Of a stretch of 64,000 nucleotides of DNA, positions 44,150 to 52,321 are shown piece by piece. This DNA is from JAENVU01 sp031430375 (GTDB lineage Bacteria > Actinomycetota > Acidimicrobiia > IMCC26256 > JAENVU01). The stretch covers positions 1 to 64,000 of the forward strand of contig JANPBJ010000149.1 of assembly GCA_031430375.1 (NCBI GenBank), given 5' to 3'. The position numbers were made by a program, and so were the translations under genes. Under the pieces are notes generated by a model. The model was not told where the DNA came from and did not search any database. It worked only from the letters and a program-made list of their open reading frames with translations. Numbering within the stretch: position 1 is the stretch's first letter; every line of letters begins with the position of its first letter.

Positions 44150-44166
44150 TCTGACGGGTCGTCAGA
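44150..44166. promoter_or_regulatory. Perfect 17-base palindrome, likely TetR-type operator
   Basis: TCTGACG-GGT-CGTCAGA: 7-base arms with a 3-base centre, in the 158-base space between divergent echA20 and the SDR gene. This size and symmetry suit a TetR-family repressor; CoA-responsive TetR regulators often control such catabolic operons. It does not match the KstR2 pattern I recall. No regulator gene is in the window. Confidence 0.62.
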
Positions 44167-44227
44167 TCGGGGAAACTTACCCGCATGAGTGAAGCGAGCC
44201 CTACCCCCAGCCTGTACCGATCATCTC

Positions 44228-44268
44228 GCGGAACGGGGCCTGTCCGGCCCGGCCCGCAGGGTCAAGAG
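44228..44268 (+). repeat. Family D double-hairpin repeat, copy 5
   Basis: On the plus strand it begins GCGGAACGGGGCC and ends in CAAGAG, 8 bases ahead of the SDR ATG. It matches the reverse complement of copy 3 at almost every position; pairing in hairpin 1 is kept by a G-T wobble. Confidence 0.8.
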
Positions 44269-44276
44269 GACAAGCC

Positions 44277-45047
44277 ATGAGCGATGAACTGGACATGTCG
44301 GGCCGCGTCGTCCTGGTGACGGGAGGAGCGCGCGGGATCGGTCGCGGGATCGCCGAGGCGTTCCTCGGCCGAGGTGCGAACGTCATCGTGTGCGGTCGGA
44401 CCGAGCCCGACGAGCTCCCGACAGCGGCCGCTCACTCCGCCGTCTTCCTCGCCGCCGACGTGCGTGACGCCGACGCCGTCGACGCGCTCGTGACCGAAAC
44501 CGTGGCGCGGTTCGGACACCTCGACGTGTTGATCAACAACGCGGGCGGATCACCATGGGCCGACTCCGCGACGGTGTCGCCCAAGTTCTCGCGGTCGATC
44601 ATCGAACTCAACCTGCTGGCGCCGCTCGTGTGCGCGCAACGCGCCAACGCGGTCATGCAAACCCAAGCCGACGGCGGTTCGATCATGAACATCGCGAGCG
44701 TGAGTGGACTACGACCATCGCCCGGCACCGCAGCGTACGGCGCGGCCAAGGCGGGGTTGCTCAACCTCACGCAAACGCTCGCGGTCGACTACGCCCCGCT
44801 CGTTCGCGTCAACGCGGTGAGTGCAGGCCTGATTCGCACCGAGCAATCACATCTTCACTACGGCGACGAAGCCGGGATTGCCGCGGTCGGCGCGACGGTG
44901 CCGCTCGGGCGCATGGGGACTCCGGCCGACATCGCGAACGCGTGCATCTTCCTCGCGTCTCCGCTCGCGGCATACGTTTCCGGAGCAAACCTCACCGTCC
45001 ACGGAGGCGGCGAAGCCCCCGCCTACCTCGACGCCGCGAGCACTTGA
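44277..45047 (+). CDS. Short-chain dehydrogenase divergent from echA20
   Basis: A 256-residue SDR: VTGGARGIGRGIAEAF cofactor motif, NNAGG, Ser in IASVSGL and YGAAKAG for catalysis. Steroid gene clusters in Mycobacterium carry SDRs at the equivalent place, so a hydroxysteroid or hydroxyacyl-CoA dehydrogenase role is plausible. It shares the palindromic operator region with echA20, which suggests common control. Confidence 0.86.
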   Translation: MSDELDMSGRVVLVTGGARGIGRGIAEAFLGRGANVIVCGRTEPDELPTAAAHSAVFLAADVRDADAVDALVTETVARFGHLDVLINNAGGSPWADSATVSPKFSRSIIELNLLAPLVCAQRANAVMQTQADGGSIMNIASVSGLRPSPGTAAYGAAKAGLLNLTQTLAVDYAPLVRVNAVSAGLIRTEQSHLHYGDEAGIAAVGATVPLGRMGTPADIANACIFLASPLAAYVSGANLTVHGGGEAPAYLDAAST

Positions 45048-45110
45048 CGCGGCCGTCTGACTCGGCCGCCAGGTTTGACACCCGCGGATCCAACCGAGAG
45101 CATGCGGAGC

Positions 45111-47012
45111 ATGACGCATCCCCTGGCCATGCTCACTGGTGACGAGATCTCACACGCCAGTCGGATAGTGCGCGAGTCTCCGCAGTGGACCGAGGGTGCG
45201 ACGTTCGTCCATGTGATCCTCGACGAGCCCCACAAGGATGAGACCGCGCGCGGCACGGCCGGAGAGCCTGTCGATCGCCGGGTCCAAGTCCAGTTGGTGA
45301 CGGGTCCCGAGATCGACGTCACCGAAATCGTCGTCTCGCTGACGAGCAACACGGTGCTGCGCTGGGACGTCGTCCCGGGCATGCGGCCTACGTTGCTGTT
45401 CGGCGAGGCAGCCCACGCCATCTTCACTACCAAGGAGCATCCCGACTACATCGCCGCGCTGGCTCGCCGCGGTATCACCGACATCGACAACGTGCAGATC
45501 GACCCCTGGCCGGCGGGCGCGTTCGGTTACGAAGCCGAGCGGGGTCGCCGGATCGCTCGGTGCATCTCATTTCTCCGCACCGACCCGCAGGACAATGGCT
45601 ACGCGCGACCCATCGAGGGTCTCATCGTGCACTTCGATCTCGGCCGCAAAGAAGTCATCGAAGTCATCGATCACGGGATCGTCACGCTGCCCACCGAACA
45701 TGGGCGCTACTTCGCCGCCGACTCCGAACCGCTGCGCACCGACCTCAAACCCATCGAGATCACGCAACCCGAAGGCCCCAGCTTCACCGTCGACGGCAAC
45801 TTCGTGCAGTGGCAAAAGTGGTCGGTCCGGCTCACGTTCGACCCCTACGAGGGGCTCGTGCTCCATCAAGTGTCGTACAACGACGCGGGACGCGAACGGT
45901 CGATCTTGCACCGGGCGTCGATCACCGAAATGGTGGTGCCGTACGGGGATCCCGCCGAGACCCAAGGCTTCAAGAACGCCTTCGACGTGGGCGAGTGGGG
46001 TCTCGGCCGGATGACCCAGTCGCTCACGCTCGGGTGTGATTGCCTCGGCGAGATTCATTACTTCGACGTGGCCCTTACGCGAGAAGACGGCGAGCCGTAC
46101 ACGATCAAGAACGCGATCTGCATGCACGAGGAGGACTACGGAATCCTCTGGAAGCACGTCGACCTGTTCGGTGGCACGAGCGAAGTGCGCCGCAGCCGCC
46201 GGCTCGTGGTGAGTTTCATCTCCACCGTCGGCAACTACGAGTACGGCTTCTTCTGGTACTTCTACATGGACGGCAATATTCAGCTCGAGGTGAAGCTCAC
46301 CGGCATCGTCTCGCCGATGGCCATCGAACCGGGGACCACTCCCGAGTATGCGAACGTCGTTGCCCCGGGCGTGGCGGCACCGAATCACCAGCACATGTTC
46401 AGCGCACGTCTCGACTTCGACGTCGACGGCACCACCAACGAGGTCTACGAGGTCGAGGCCGAGCGCGTGGCCACCGGGCCCGAGAACCCGTGGGGCAATG
46501 CGTTCCGCGCGCGGTCGACGCGCCTCGACTCGGAACTGGTGGCGCAGCGCGACACAAACTCAGCCACCTCGCGCTCGTGGCGCATCGTGAACCCGGACGC
46601 ACACAACGGACTCGGGCAACCGACGGCCTACAAGCTCATCCCGACGATGAGCACGCCCACGCTCCTCGCGCAACCGGACTCCAGCGTCGGCCAACGCGCG
46701 GGATTCGCCCAGCACAACATCTGGGTGACGCCGTACGCGCCGGACGAGCGCCGCGCCGCGGGCAACTATCCGAACCAGCACGACGGCGGCGACGGCCTCC
46801 CCCACTGGACCGCGGCTGATCGGTCACTCGTCGATACCGATGTGGTGGTCTGGTACTCCTTCGGCATCACGCACTTCGTGCGTCCCGAAGACTGGCCGGT
46901 CATGCCGGTGGAGTACACCGGGTTCCTGCTCACACCGTTCGGCTTCTTCGACCGCAACCCCGCGCTCGACGTGCCGCCGTCCGACGGCGGCCACTGCCAC
47001 TCGAACGAATAG
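45111..47012 (+). CDS. Copper amine oxidase (primary amine oxidase)
   Basis: About 633 residues, a topaquinone-dependent amine oxidase. The cofactor tyrosine is in TVGNYEYGFFWYFY, the catalytic Asp in AFDVGEWGLGRM, and copper ligands are in NHQHMF and near ITHFVRPEDWPVMP. It oxidises primary amines to aldehydes with release of ammonia and peroxide. The start is uncertain among ATGs at 45102 and 45111; I chose 45111 because THPLAMLTGDEI matches the family's N-terminus. No signal peptide, so cytoplasmic. Its neighbours are steroid genes, but no functional link is evident. Confidence 0.92.
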   Translation: MTHPLAMLTGDEISHASRIVRESPQWTEGATFVHVILDEPHKDETARGTAGEPVDRRVQVQLVTGPEIDVTEIVVSLTSNTVLRWDVVPGMRPTLLFGEAAHAIFTTKEHPDYIAALARRGITDIDNVQIDPWPAGAFGYEAERGRRIARCISFLRTDPQDNGYARPIEGLIVHFDLGRKEVIEVIDHGIVTLPTEHGRYFAADSEPLRTDLKPIEITQPEGPSFTVDGNFVQWQKWSVRLTFDPYEGLVLHQVSYNDAGRERSILHRASITEMVVPYGDPAETQGFKNAFDVGEWGLGRMTQSLTLGCDCLGEIHYFDVALTREDGEPYTIKNAICMHEEDYGILWKHVDLFGGTSEVRRSRRLVVSFISTVGNYEYGFFWYFYMDGNIQLEVKLTGIVSPMAIEPGTTPEYANVVAPGVAAPNHQHMFSARLDFDVDGTTNEVYEVEAERVATGPENPWGNAFRARSTRLDSELVAQRDTNSATSRSWRIVNPDAHNGLGQPTAYKLIPTMSTPTLLAQPDSSVGQRAGFAQHNIWVTPYAPDERRAAGNYPNQHDGGDGLPHWTAADRSLVDTDVVVWYSFGITHFVRPEDWPVMPVEYTGFLLTPFGFFDRNPALDVPPSDGGHCHSNE

Positions 47013-47042
47013 CGAACCTGCTCAAGCGCGACCCGATTGCAT

Positions 47043-47092
47043 CGTTCATTGTCCGTATTCCACGGGTGGAGGGGACAGACGCACAATGAACG
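47043..47092. repeat. Hairpin repeat family C, copy 2
   Basis: Perfect 10-base arms CGTTCATTGT (47043-47052) and ACAATGAACG (47083-47092) around an inner hairpin TCCAC-GG-GTGGA. It lies between convergent genes (stops at 47012 and 47121), so a terminator role is possible, but there is no T-run. Confidence 0.85.
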
Positions 47093-47120
47093 CCAAATAT
47101 GGGCGGGGTCGTCCCCCAGA

Positions 47121-47894
47121 CTACGGGTGCTGGCTACTCACGCTGACGACTTCGCCCGTCATGTAGCTCGAATAGTCCGAGGCGAGGAAGACGATCACGT
47201 TGGCGATCTCCCACGGTGCTGCGGCGCGGCCGAACGCTTCACGTGCAGTCAACTCCTCCAGCACTTCGTCGCTCGTTACCTTGGAGAGGAACGGATGCAT
47301 CGCGAGCGACGGCGCCACGGCGTTCACGCGCACGCCGTACAACGCGGCTTCCACCGCGGCACAACGCGTCAAGGCCATCACCCCGGCCTTCGCGGCTGCG
47401 TAATGCGCCTGGCCGCGTTGCGCGCGCCATCCGAGCACCGACGCATTGTTGACCACCACACCAGCGTGCCGCGGCTGCATGTGGCGCAGGGCGGCGCGCA
47501 CGCACCGGAAGGTTCCATTGAGCGTGACGTCGAGCACCTTCATCCACTGCTCGTCGGTCATGTCCACGAGGTCGGCCGTACCACCGAGCCCGGCGTTATT
47601 CACAACAATGTCGACTTCACCGACCGCCGCGACCGCGCCCGCGAACATCGCCTGCACCTGCTCCTCGACGGTCACGTCGCACGGCAACGCCGCGGCCACG
47701 CCGTCGCCGAGCTGCTCGGCCGACTCGGCCAGGCGCCGCTCGTGCGCGTCGCTGATCACGACCGTCGCACCTTCGGCAATACAACGCTCGGCGGTCGCGA
47801 ACCCGATGCCGGTTCCGGCGGCTGCCGTGACCAGCACCCGCTTGCCGGTCAGGAGCCCATGCGCGGGAGGAATCGTCGGATCTTGTTCGTTCAC
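47121..47894 (-). CDS. ipdF: IpdF, 5-hydroxy-HIP-CoA dehydrogenase
   Basis: A 257-residue SDR resembling mycobacterial IpdF over its whole length as I recall it: VLVTAAAGTGIGFATA, VISDAHERRLAESA, NNAGLGG, VVNNASVLGWRAQ with YAAAKAGVMALTRC, EAFGRAAAPWEIANVI and the end SSYMTGEVVSVSSQHP. IpdF oxidises the hydroxy group of the ring C/D CoA intermediate. GTG start with GGGGGA upstream. It follows fadE30 by 54 bases as in Mycobacterium. Confidence 0.92.
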   Translation of the reverse strand: MNEQDPTIPPAHGLLTGKRVLVTAAAGTGIGFATAERCIAEGATVVISDAHERRLAESAEQLGDGVAAALPCDVTVEEQVQAMFAGAVAAVGEVDIVVNNAGLGGTADLVDMTDEQWMKVLDVTLNGTFRCVRAALRHMQPRHAGVVVNNASVLGWRAQRGQAHYAAAKAGVMALTRCAAVEAALYGVRVNAVAPSLAMHPFLSKVTSDEVLEELTAREAFGRAAAPWEIANVIVFLASDYSSYMTGEVVSVSSQHP

Positions 47895-47948
47895 GTCATT
47901 CCCCCGCTCGACGAACGTGGCACCGATTCGGATTGCATGACATGTCGC

Positions 47949-49136
47949 TCACGCGGTCACCTTGGGTTCGGGCGGCAGGCCGAGGACCCGCTCGCCGATG
48001 ATGTTGCGTTGAATCTGATTTGAGCCGCCGTAGATCGTGTCGGCGCGGGTGTAGAGGAACATTCGCTGCGCGAGCGTCAGGTCGTACGGCAAGGCCTCGC
48101 CCACCTGTGACCACGGCCCGCGAATGTCCATCGCCAGCTCGCCCATCCGTCGGTGCAATCCGGCCCAGAAGAGTTTGCCGATCGATGTCTCGCGCGTCAC
48201 GTCGCCTCGCGCCATCGCGGTGAGCCCGCGCATCGCGGTATACCGCATGATCTCGAGTTCGATCCACGTCTGCGCCAGGCGTTGGCGGATCACGGGGTCC
48301 TCCGCGATCTCGCGCTCACGCGCCACGGCCACCATCTCGTGCCACTCGTTGACGAAGTTGAGCTGCTGGCCGAGCGTGAGCGCGCCCCGTTCGAACGCGA
48401 GGGTGCCCATCGCGACCTTCCACCCACCGTTCACCTCGCCGATCACGTTCTCGGCGGGGGTGCGCGCGCCGTCGAAGAAGACCTCGTTGAACTCTGACGT
48501 ACCAGTGATCTGCTCGATCGGCCGCGTCTCGATCCCCGTCTGCGCCATGGGAACGAGGAGATACGAAATGCCCCGGTGACGCGGCGCGTCACGGTCGGTA
48601 CGAGCGAGGACGAAACACCACTGTGCCCAGTGCGCGAGTGACGTCCAGACCTTCTGACCGTCGATCACCCACTCATCGCCATCGAGGACCGCTCGGGTTG
48701 AGAGGTTTGCGAGGTCGGAGCCCGCGTTCGGTTCGGAGTAGCCCTGACACCAGAGCTCTTCGCCACTCGCGATGGGCGGGAGAAACCGAGCGCGTTGGGC
48801 GTCGGTGCCGTAGTGCAGGATCGTTGGCCCAATGAGTCCTTCGCCCACGAGTCCCACGCGCCCGGGTCCCCCGGCACGCGCGTACTCCTCGTAGAAAATT
48901 ACCTGTTCGAGCAGCGTTGCGTCGCGCCCTCCGTACTCACGCGGCCAAGACAGGCAGGTCCAGCCCGCCGCCCCGAGCGCACGCTCCCACGCGTGACGTT
49001 CCCCGAAGAGGGCGTGCTCGTCACCGGGTCCACCTCGTCCCCGAACCATGCGGAACTCACCCTCGAGGTGCGACACCAGCCAGTCGCGCGCTTGCCCGCG
49101 AAACGCGTCGTGCTCGGCCGAGAAGTGCAGGTCCAC
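47949..49136 (-). CDS. fadE30: Acyl-CoA dehydrogenase FadE30
   Basis: A 395-residue acyl-CoA dehydrogenase resembling mycobacterial FadE30: RGRGGPGDEHALFGERHAW, WCQGYSEPNAGSDLANLST, DGQKVWTSLAHWAQWCFVLA, EFNEVFFDGARTP and RADTIYGGSNQIQRNIIGER. FadE30 desaturates the propionyl side chain of HIP-CoA. The gene order fadE30-ipdF is the mycobacterial one. Starts with GTG; the upstream Fae-like gene ends 6 bases before, so the two are probably co-transcribed. Confidence 0.87.
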   Translation of the reverse strand: MDLHFSAEHDAFRGQARDWLVSHLEGEFRMVRGRGGPGDEHALFGERHAWERALGAAGWTCLSWPREYGGRDATLLEQVIFYEEYARAGGPGRVGLVGEGLIGPTILHYGTDAQRARFLPPIASGEELWCQGYSEPNAGSDLANLSTRAVLDGDEWVIDGQKVWTSLAHWAQWCFVLARTDRDAPRHRGISYLLVPMAQTGIETRPIEQITGTSEFNEVFFDGARTPAENVIGEVNGGWKVAMGTLAFERGALTLGQQLNFVNEWHEMVAVAREREIAEDPVIRQRLAQTWIELEIMRYTAMRGLTAMARGDVTRETSIGKLFWAGLHRRMGELAMDIRGPWSQVGEALPYDLTLAQRMFLYTRADTIYGGSNQIQRNIIGERVLGLPPEPKVTA

Positions 49137-49142
49137 GGTGGG

Positions 49143-49637
49143 TCAGCGCGGCCGATAGAACGGGTTCCACGGGTCCGTTCGCGCGTTGAGAACTTCCTCC
49201 ACCGGCGGGTCACCCCGAACGCCGGCCAGCAGGGCCAACCGAACCGACCGACGGTTGTTCTCGAAGACAAGTTTGGCATCCGCGGCGTTGGGATTGACCC
49301 AGACCGCGGCGATCAACAGCAGCTTGCCCACCCGATCCGTCGGAATGATGTCATCCGCGAGCGCGTCGGCCACCCCGGCGGCGACCCCCGCTTGTGCTGC
49401 ACCCCAGGTCATCTCAGCGTGGCGTTCGCCCGTGATGCCCGCCTTGTTGACGAAGAGCGTGGGCGGCTGGACCAGCAGCCCCGGCTGGATCACCGCCACA
49501 AACGGCGCGTGGCCGCGCGATGGTGACGCGAGCGCGGAAGCCCACGCGGTCCCCACCGGGCCGGAGCGTTCGCCCAGCACCGTGTTGACGTGAGCGGCCT
49601 CATTGCCGTCACCGATGAAGCTCTCCCCGATCTGCAC
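49143..49637 (-). CDS. fae: Formaldehyde-activating enzyme (Fae) homologue
   Basis: A 164-residue Fae-family protein: GESFIGDGNEAAHVNTVLG with the conserved His16 (His17 in the methylotroph enzyme), AVIQPGLLVQPPTLFVNKAGI, and WGAAQAGVAAGVADALADDIIP. Classic Fae condenses formaldehyde with tetrahydromethanopterin in methylotrophs, a cofactor not expected in actinobacteria, so this branch may use another pterin or bind a different aldehyde. The GTG start lies inside the upstream membrane-protein gene (29-base overlap), and fadE30 follows 6 bases later. Family is clear; activity is open. Confidence 0.85.
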   Translation of the reverse strand: MQIGESFIGDGNEAAHVNTVLGERSGPVGTAWASALASPSRGHAPFVAVIQPGLLVQPPTLFVNKAGITGERHAEMTWGAAQAGVAAGVADALADDIIPTDRVGKLLLIAAVWVNPNAADAKLVFENNRRSVRLALLAGVRGDPPVEEVLNARTDPWNPFYRPR

Positions 49638-50097
49638 CGCCGCATGCTGCCAGACGGCGACGCGCCCGGGCGAGTAGCGCGGTCACCGTGGCCGCCAGCG
49701 CCACCCCCGCCGCGAGTTCGGTCCGGAGCCCCTCTGGCGATTCCCGTTGGATCTGCTTGTGCAGTTGGTCCACCCACCCCGGCAACGGATTCACGCCGAA
49801 GAAGAACTCCCCGGGCTTGTCGGAATCCAAGATGGCGGCGCCGGCGATGCCCGCGAGGAGAGCCCGCCGGGGTGGGACCCCGGCGACCGTGACCAACGCG
49901 ACGGTGGCCAGCCCGAGCCATCCGTCTCGTTTCGCAACCTCATAGAAGCCGTCCTTGTCCAGCTGTGGGTTTCCCCAGTGTGGGGTTAAATCCATGACGA
50001 CGTGCGTCGCAAACCCCACGCCGAACGCGGCTACCGGCCGCCGCCGACACAGGCTGCCCGCGATTGTGCCGGCAAGGACGTGGTTGGTGATGAACAT
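49609..50097 (-). CDS. DUF457/YdjM-like small membrane protein
   Basis: A 162-residue protein with several hydrophobic segments and the histidine/aspartate pattern of the DUF457/YdjM-like (LexA-binding, metal-dependent hydrolase-like) family: MFITNHVLAGTIAGSL at the N-terminus and THVVMDLTPHWG in the second segment. The C-terminus is Arg/Ala-rich. It overlaps the Fae gene by 29 bases and leads the Fae-fadE30-ipdF run. Function unknown. Confidence 0.75.
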   Translation of the reverse strand: MFITNHVLAGTIAGSLCRRRPVAAFGVGFATHVVMDLTPHWGNPQLDKDGFYEVAKRDGWLGLATVALVTVAGVPPRRALLAGIAGAAILDSDKPGEFFFGVNPLPGWVDQLHKQIQRESPEGLRTELAAGVALAATVTALLARARRRLAACGGADRGELHR

Positions 50098-50192
50098 CGC
50101 TTCGGTAGTGTGCCGCGCCGGTCCACCGACGCGGACCATGCTCGCCGCGTCAACGGATTCGGGTCTATGGATTTGAGTCAACGGAGGAACGA

Positions 50193-50948
50193 ATGGCATT
50201 CAAAGTCGGAGTACAGCTTCACCCCCAGGTCGGAACCGTCGACGAACTCCGCGCGGCATGGAAGGCCGCAGATGCGTTGGGCGCCGACAGCATCTGGATT
50301 TGGGACCACTTCTTCCCGCTCTACGGCGACCCGGATGCGAACCACTACGAGGCGTACACCTTGCTCGCGGCGATGGCCGTCGACACCCAACATGCGCACA
50401 TCGGCGCGCTCGTCACCTGCAACTCATACCGCAACCCGCAACTGCTCGCCGACATGTCGCGCACGATTGATCTCCTGAGCCACGGCCGCTTCGTGCTCGG
50501 TATCGGGTCAGGCTGGTTCGAGCGGGACTACACCGAATACGGCTACGACTTCGGAACCGCAGGAGAGCGGCTCGCGCAGCTCGGCACCGCGCTGCCAGTC
50601 ATTGCCGACCGGCTCGGCGCGCTCGTGCCACCACCCGACGGCGACGTACCAATTCTCATCGGTGGCTCCGGTGAGAAGGTCACGCTCAGACTCGTAGCGG
50701 AGCACGCCGATGCGTGGAACACCTTCGGCCCGCCCGACAACTTCGCGAAGAAGAACGCGATACTCAACACCTGGTGCGAGAAGTTGGGACGCGCCCCGCG
50801 TGAGATTGAACGGACCGTCGCGATTCAACCCCAAGAGGTGGGCGACATCGACGCGTACGTCGCGGCGGGCGTCGAGCACTTCATCGTGATGGTGGGAGCG
50901 CCGTACGACCTCGCGCCGCTCGAGACCCTCATCACCGAGCGGGGTTGA
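50193..50948 (+). CDS. LLM-class F420-dependent oxidoreductase
   Basis: A 251-residue luciferase-like enzyme related to the one at 1891 (both share LVTxNxYRNPQLLADM-like, GIGSGWFERDY and IGGSGEKVTLRLV segments). IWDHFFPLYGDPD is the substrate-side loop. GGAGG precedes the ATG. It is divergent from the DUF457-Fae operon. Substrate unknown. Confidence 0.87.
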   Translation: MAFKVGVQLHPQVGTVDELRAAWKAADALGADSIWIWDHFFPLYGDPDANHYEAYTLLAAMAVDTQHAHIGALVTCNSYRNPQLLADMSRTIDLLSHGRFVLGIGSGWFERDYTEYGYDFGTAGERLAQLGTALPVIADRLGALVPPPDGDVPILIGGSGEKVTLRLVAEHADAWNTFGPPDNFAKKNAILNTWCEKLGRAPREIERTVAIQPQEVGDIDAYVAAGVEHFIVMVGAPYDLAPLETLITERG

Positions 50949-51332
50949 CCCGACCCCAGCTCCTCCCGCCGGGCACTGCTCACGAGCCATGCAACAAGAC
51001 TCTCGGACCTGATCGCCCGCCGGCAGCCCCCCGACGCCGCAGGAGATGAGGCACGGATCAAGGCCGCGGCGATGCTCGTGATGGAACGTTGGCAGGCGAG
51101 CGAGGGCGTGATCGTGCACTGCCACGGCGGCCGGGGGCGGACCGGAGCGGTACTGGGAGCTGCCCTGGTGTTCATGGGCCACGATTCCGAGGTGGTGGTG
51201 GACTGGCTCCACCGAGTCCAACGAACGCGAGGGCGTCGAGGATGGCCCGAACAGCGCTGGCAGGCCGACGTCGTCCACCGAGCCCAGCAGCAAGTTGACC
51301 CAGTGTCACCGGACGTCCCCCACCTTCCGTGA
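50949..51332 (+). pseudogene. N-terminally truncated protein-tyrosine-phosphatase fragment
   Basis: In the same frame as the LLM gene, immediately after its stop, the sequence reads as the C-terminal part of a dual-specificity/tyrosine phosphatase: the P-loop HCHGGRGRTG (Cys-x5-Arg) at about 51117-51146 and a helical tail. The only internal ATG (51072) would give 86 residues without the family's catalytic Asp loop. The N-terminal half is missing, so a functional enzyme is unlikely. Confidence 0.6.
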
Positions 51333-51520
51333 GGTGTCTTCGCGCGCTCCGCGCGAACCGGGCAAAGAACCGGGCAAAAACTCGCGACTTGCACGACTGG
51401 TTCGATACCTCCCGCTTGCCTCACCGCGGCGCATCGACTATCAAAGTGACCCGGCCAGTGTCCGAGTCGCGCGGCGGAGTACGACGCGACACCTTCTCGG
51501 ATCCCAGTCTCAAGGACGCA

Positions 51521-52258
51521 ATGCGCGCAGCTTCCCCGACAACCGCGGGAACTGCCGCGGCGGTACGCCGCGGGCGGTTCCGGTTCATAGTGATGCTCGT
51601 GGCCGCGTTCGTGGCGATGCTTGCCGCGCTCATCCTCACCGATAGCCCCGCCAAGTCGGGGCCCGTAGCTCACGGGATCCTGCCGCGAACCGCATCCAGT
51701 CCCATTCTTCGTGTCCAACCGGCCGGCGCCGTCGAGCTGGCGTCCTCCTCCACGTCCACGACGTCGACCACCACCCCGCGCCCGCGGCCCGTCGCCCCGG
51801 CATCGACGCCGGTGGAGGACACCACACTGCTCAGCCCGGAGGACGTCCCGGAGCCAAACGTCATCCTGCCGATCCAACTCATCGGCCGCATCCAGATTCC
51901 GAAGATTGGCCTCGACACCGACCTGCGCGACCAAATAACGCAGGAGTCGATTGATCTCGGGCCGTCACACTGGCCCGGGACCGCGAGGCCGGGAGGATAT
52001 GGGAACGCGGTGATTGCCGGGCACCGCAATAGCCATAGCGCGCCGTTCCATGACCTCGAAAATCTGGCGCCCGGCGACACCATCAGCCTCGTCACCGACA
52101 ACCGCACGCACACCTACACCGTGACCGAGCTGTTCGTCGTGACACCCGAGGCGGTGTGGATCACCGAACAGACACCCGGTCACACCCTCACGTTGTTCAC
52201 GTGTCACCCCCTCGGCGAAGCGACGCAACGACTCGTTGTCCGCGCCACACTCGCCTGA
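51521..52258 (+). CDS. Sortase (class E-like)
   Basis: A 245-residue single-pass membrane protein: basic start, a membrane anchor (FIVMLVAAFVAMLAALIL), a Thr/Ser/Pro-rich stalk, then a sortase domain. Catalytic residues are His in AGHRNSHSAPF, Cys in LTLFTCHPL, and Arg in QRLVVRATLA. Sortases join LPxTG-type proteins to the cell wall or build pili. The ATG at 51521 has AAGGA upstream; further upstream starts would lengthen a cytoplasmic tail. No substrate with an LPxTG signal was seen in the window. Confidence 0.88.
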   Translation: MRAASPTTAGTAAAVRRGRFRFIVMLVAAFVAMLAALILTDSPAKSGPVAHGILPRTASSPILRVQPAGAVELASSSTSTTSTTTPRPRPVAPASTPVEDTTLLSPEDVPEPNVILPIQLIGRIQIPKIGLDTDLRDQITQESIDLGPSHWPGTARPGGYGNAVIAGHRNSHSAPFHDLENLAPGDTISLVTDNRTHTYTVTELFVVTPEAVWITEQTPGHTLTLFTCHPLGEATQRLVVRATLA

Positions 52259-52321
52259 CCGCGGCGCACCCGAAGTCCGACGCCGTTCGCCGGCAGCCGC
52301 CGGGGCGCGTACGGTCACGTC

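Noticed and set aside
45075..45110. TTG start for the copper amine oxidase, or a promoter -35 at TTGACA (45075-45080)
   Set aside because: No ribosome-binding site favours TTG, and no good -10 lies at the right spacing from TTGACA.
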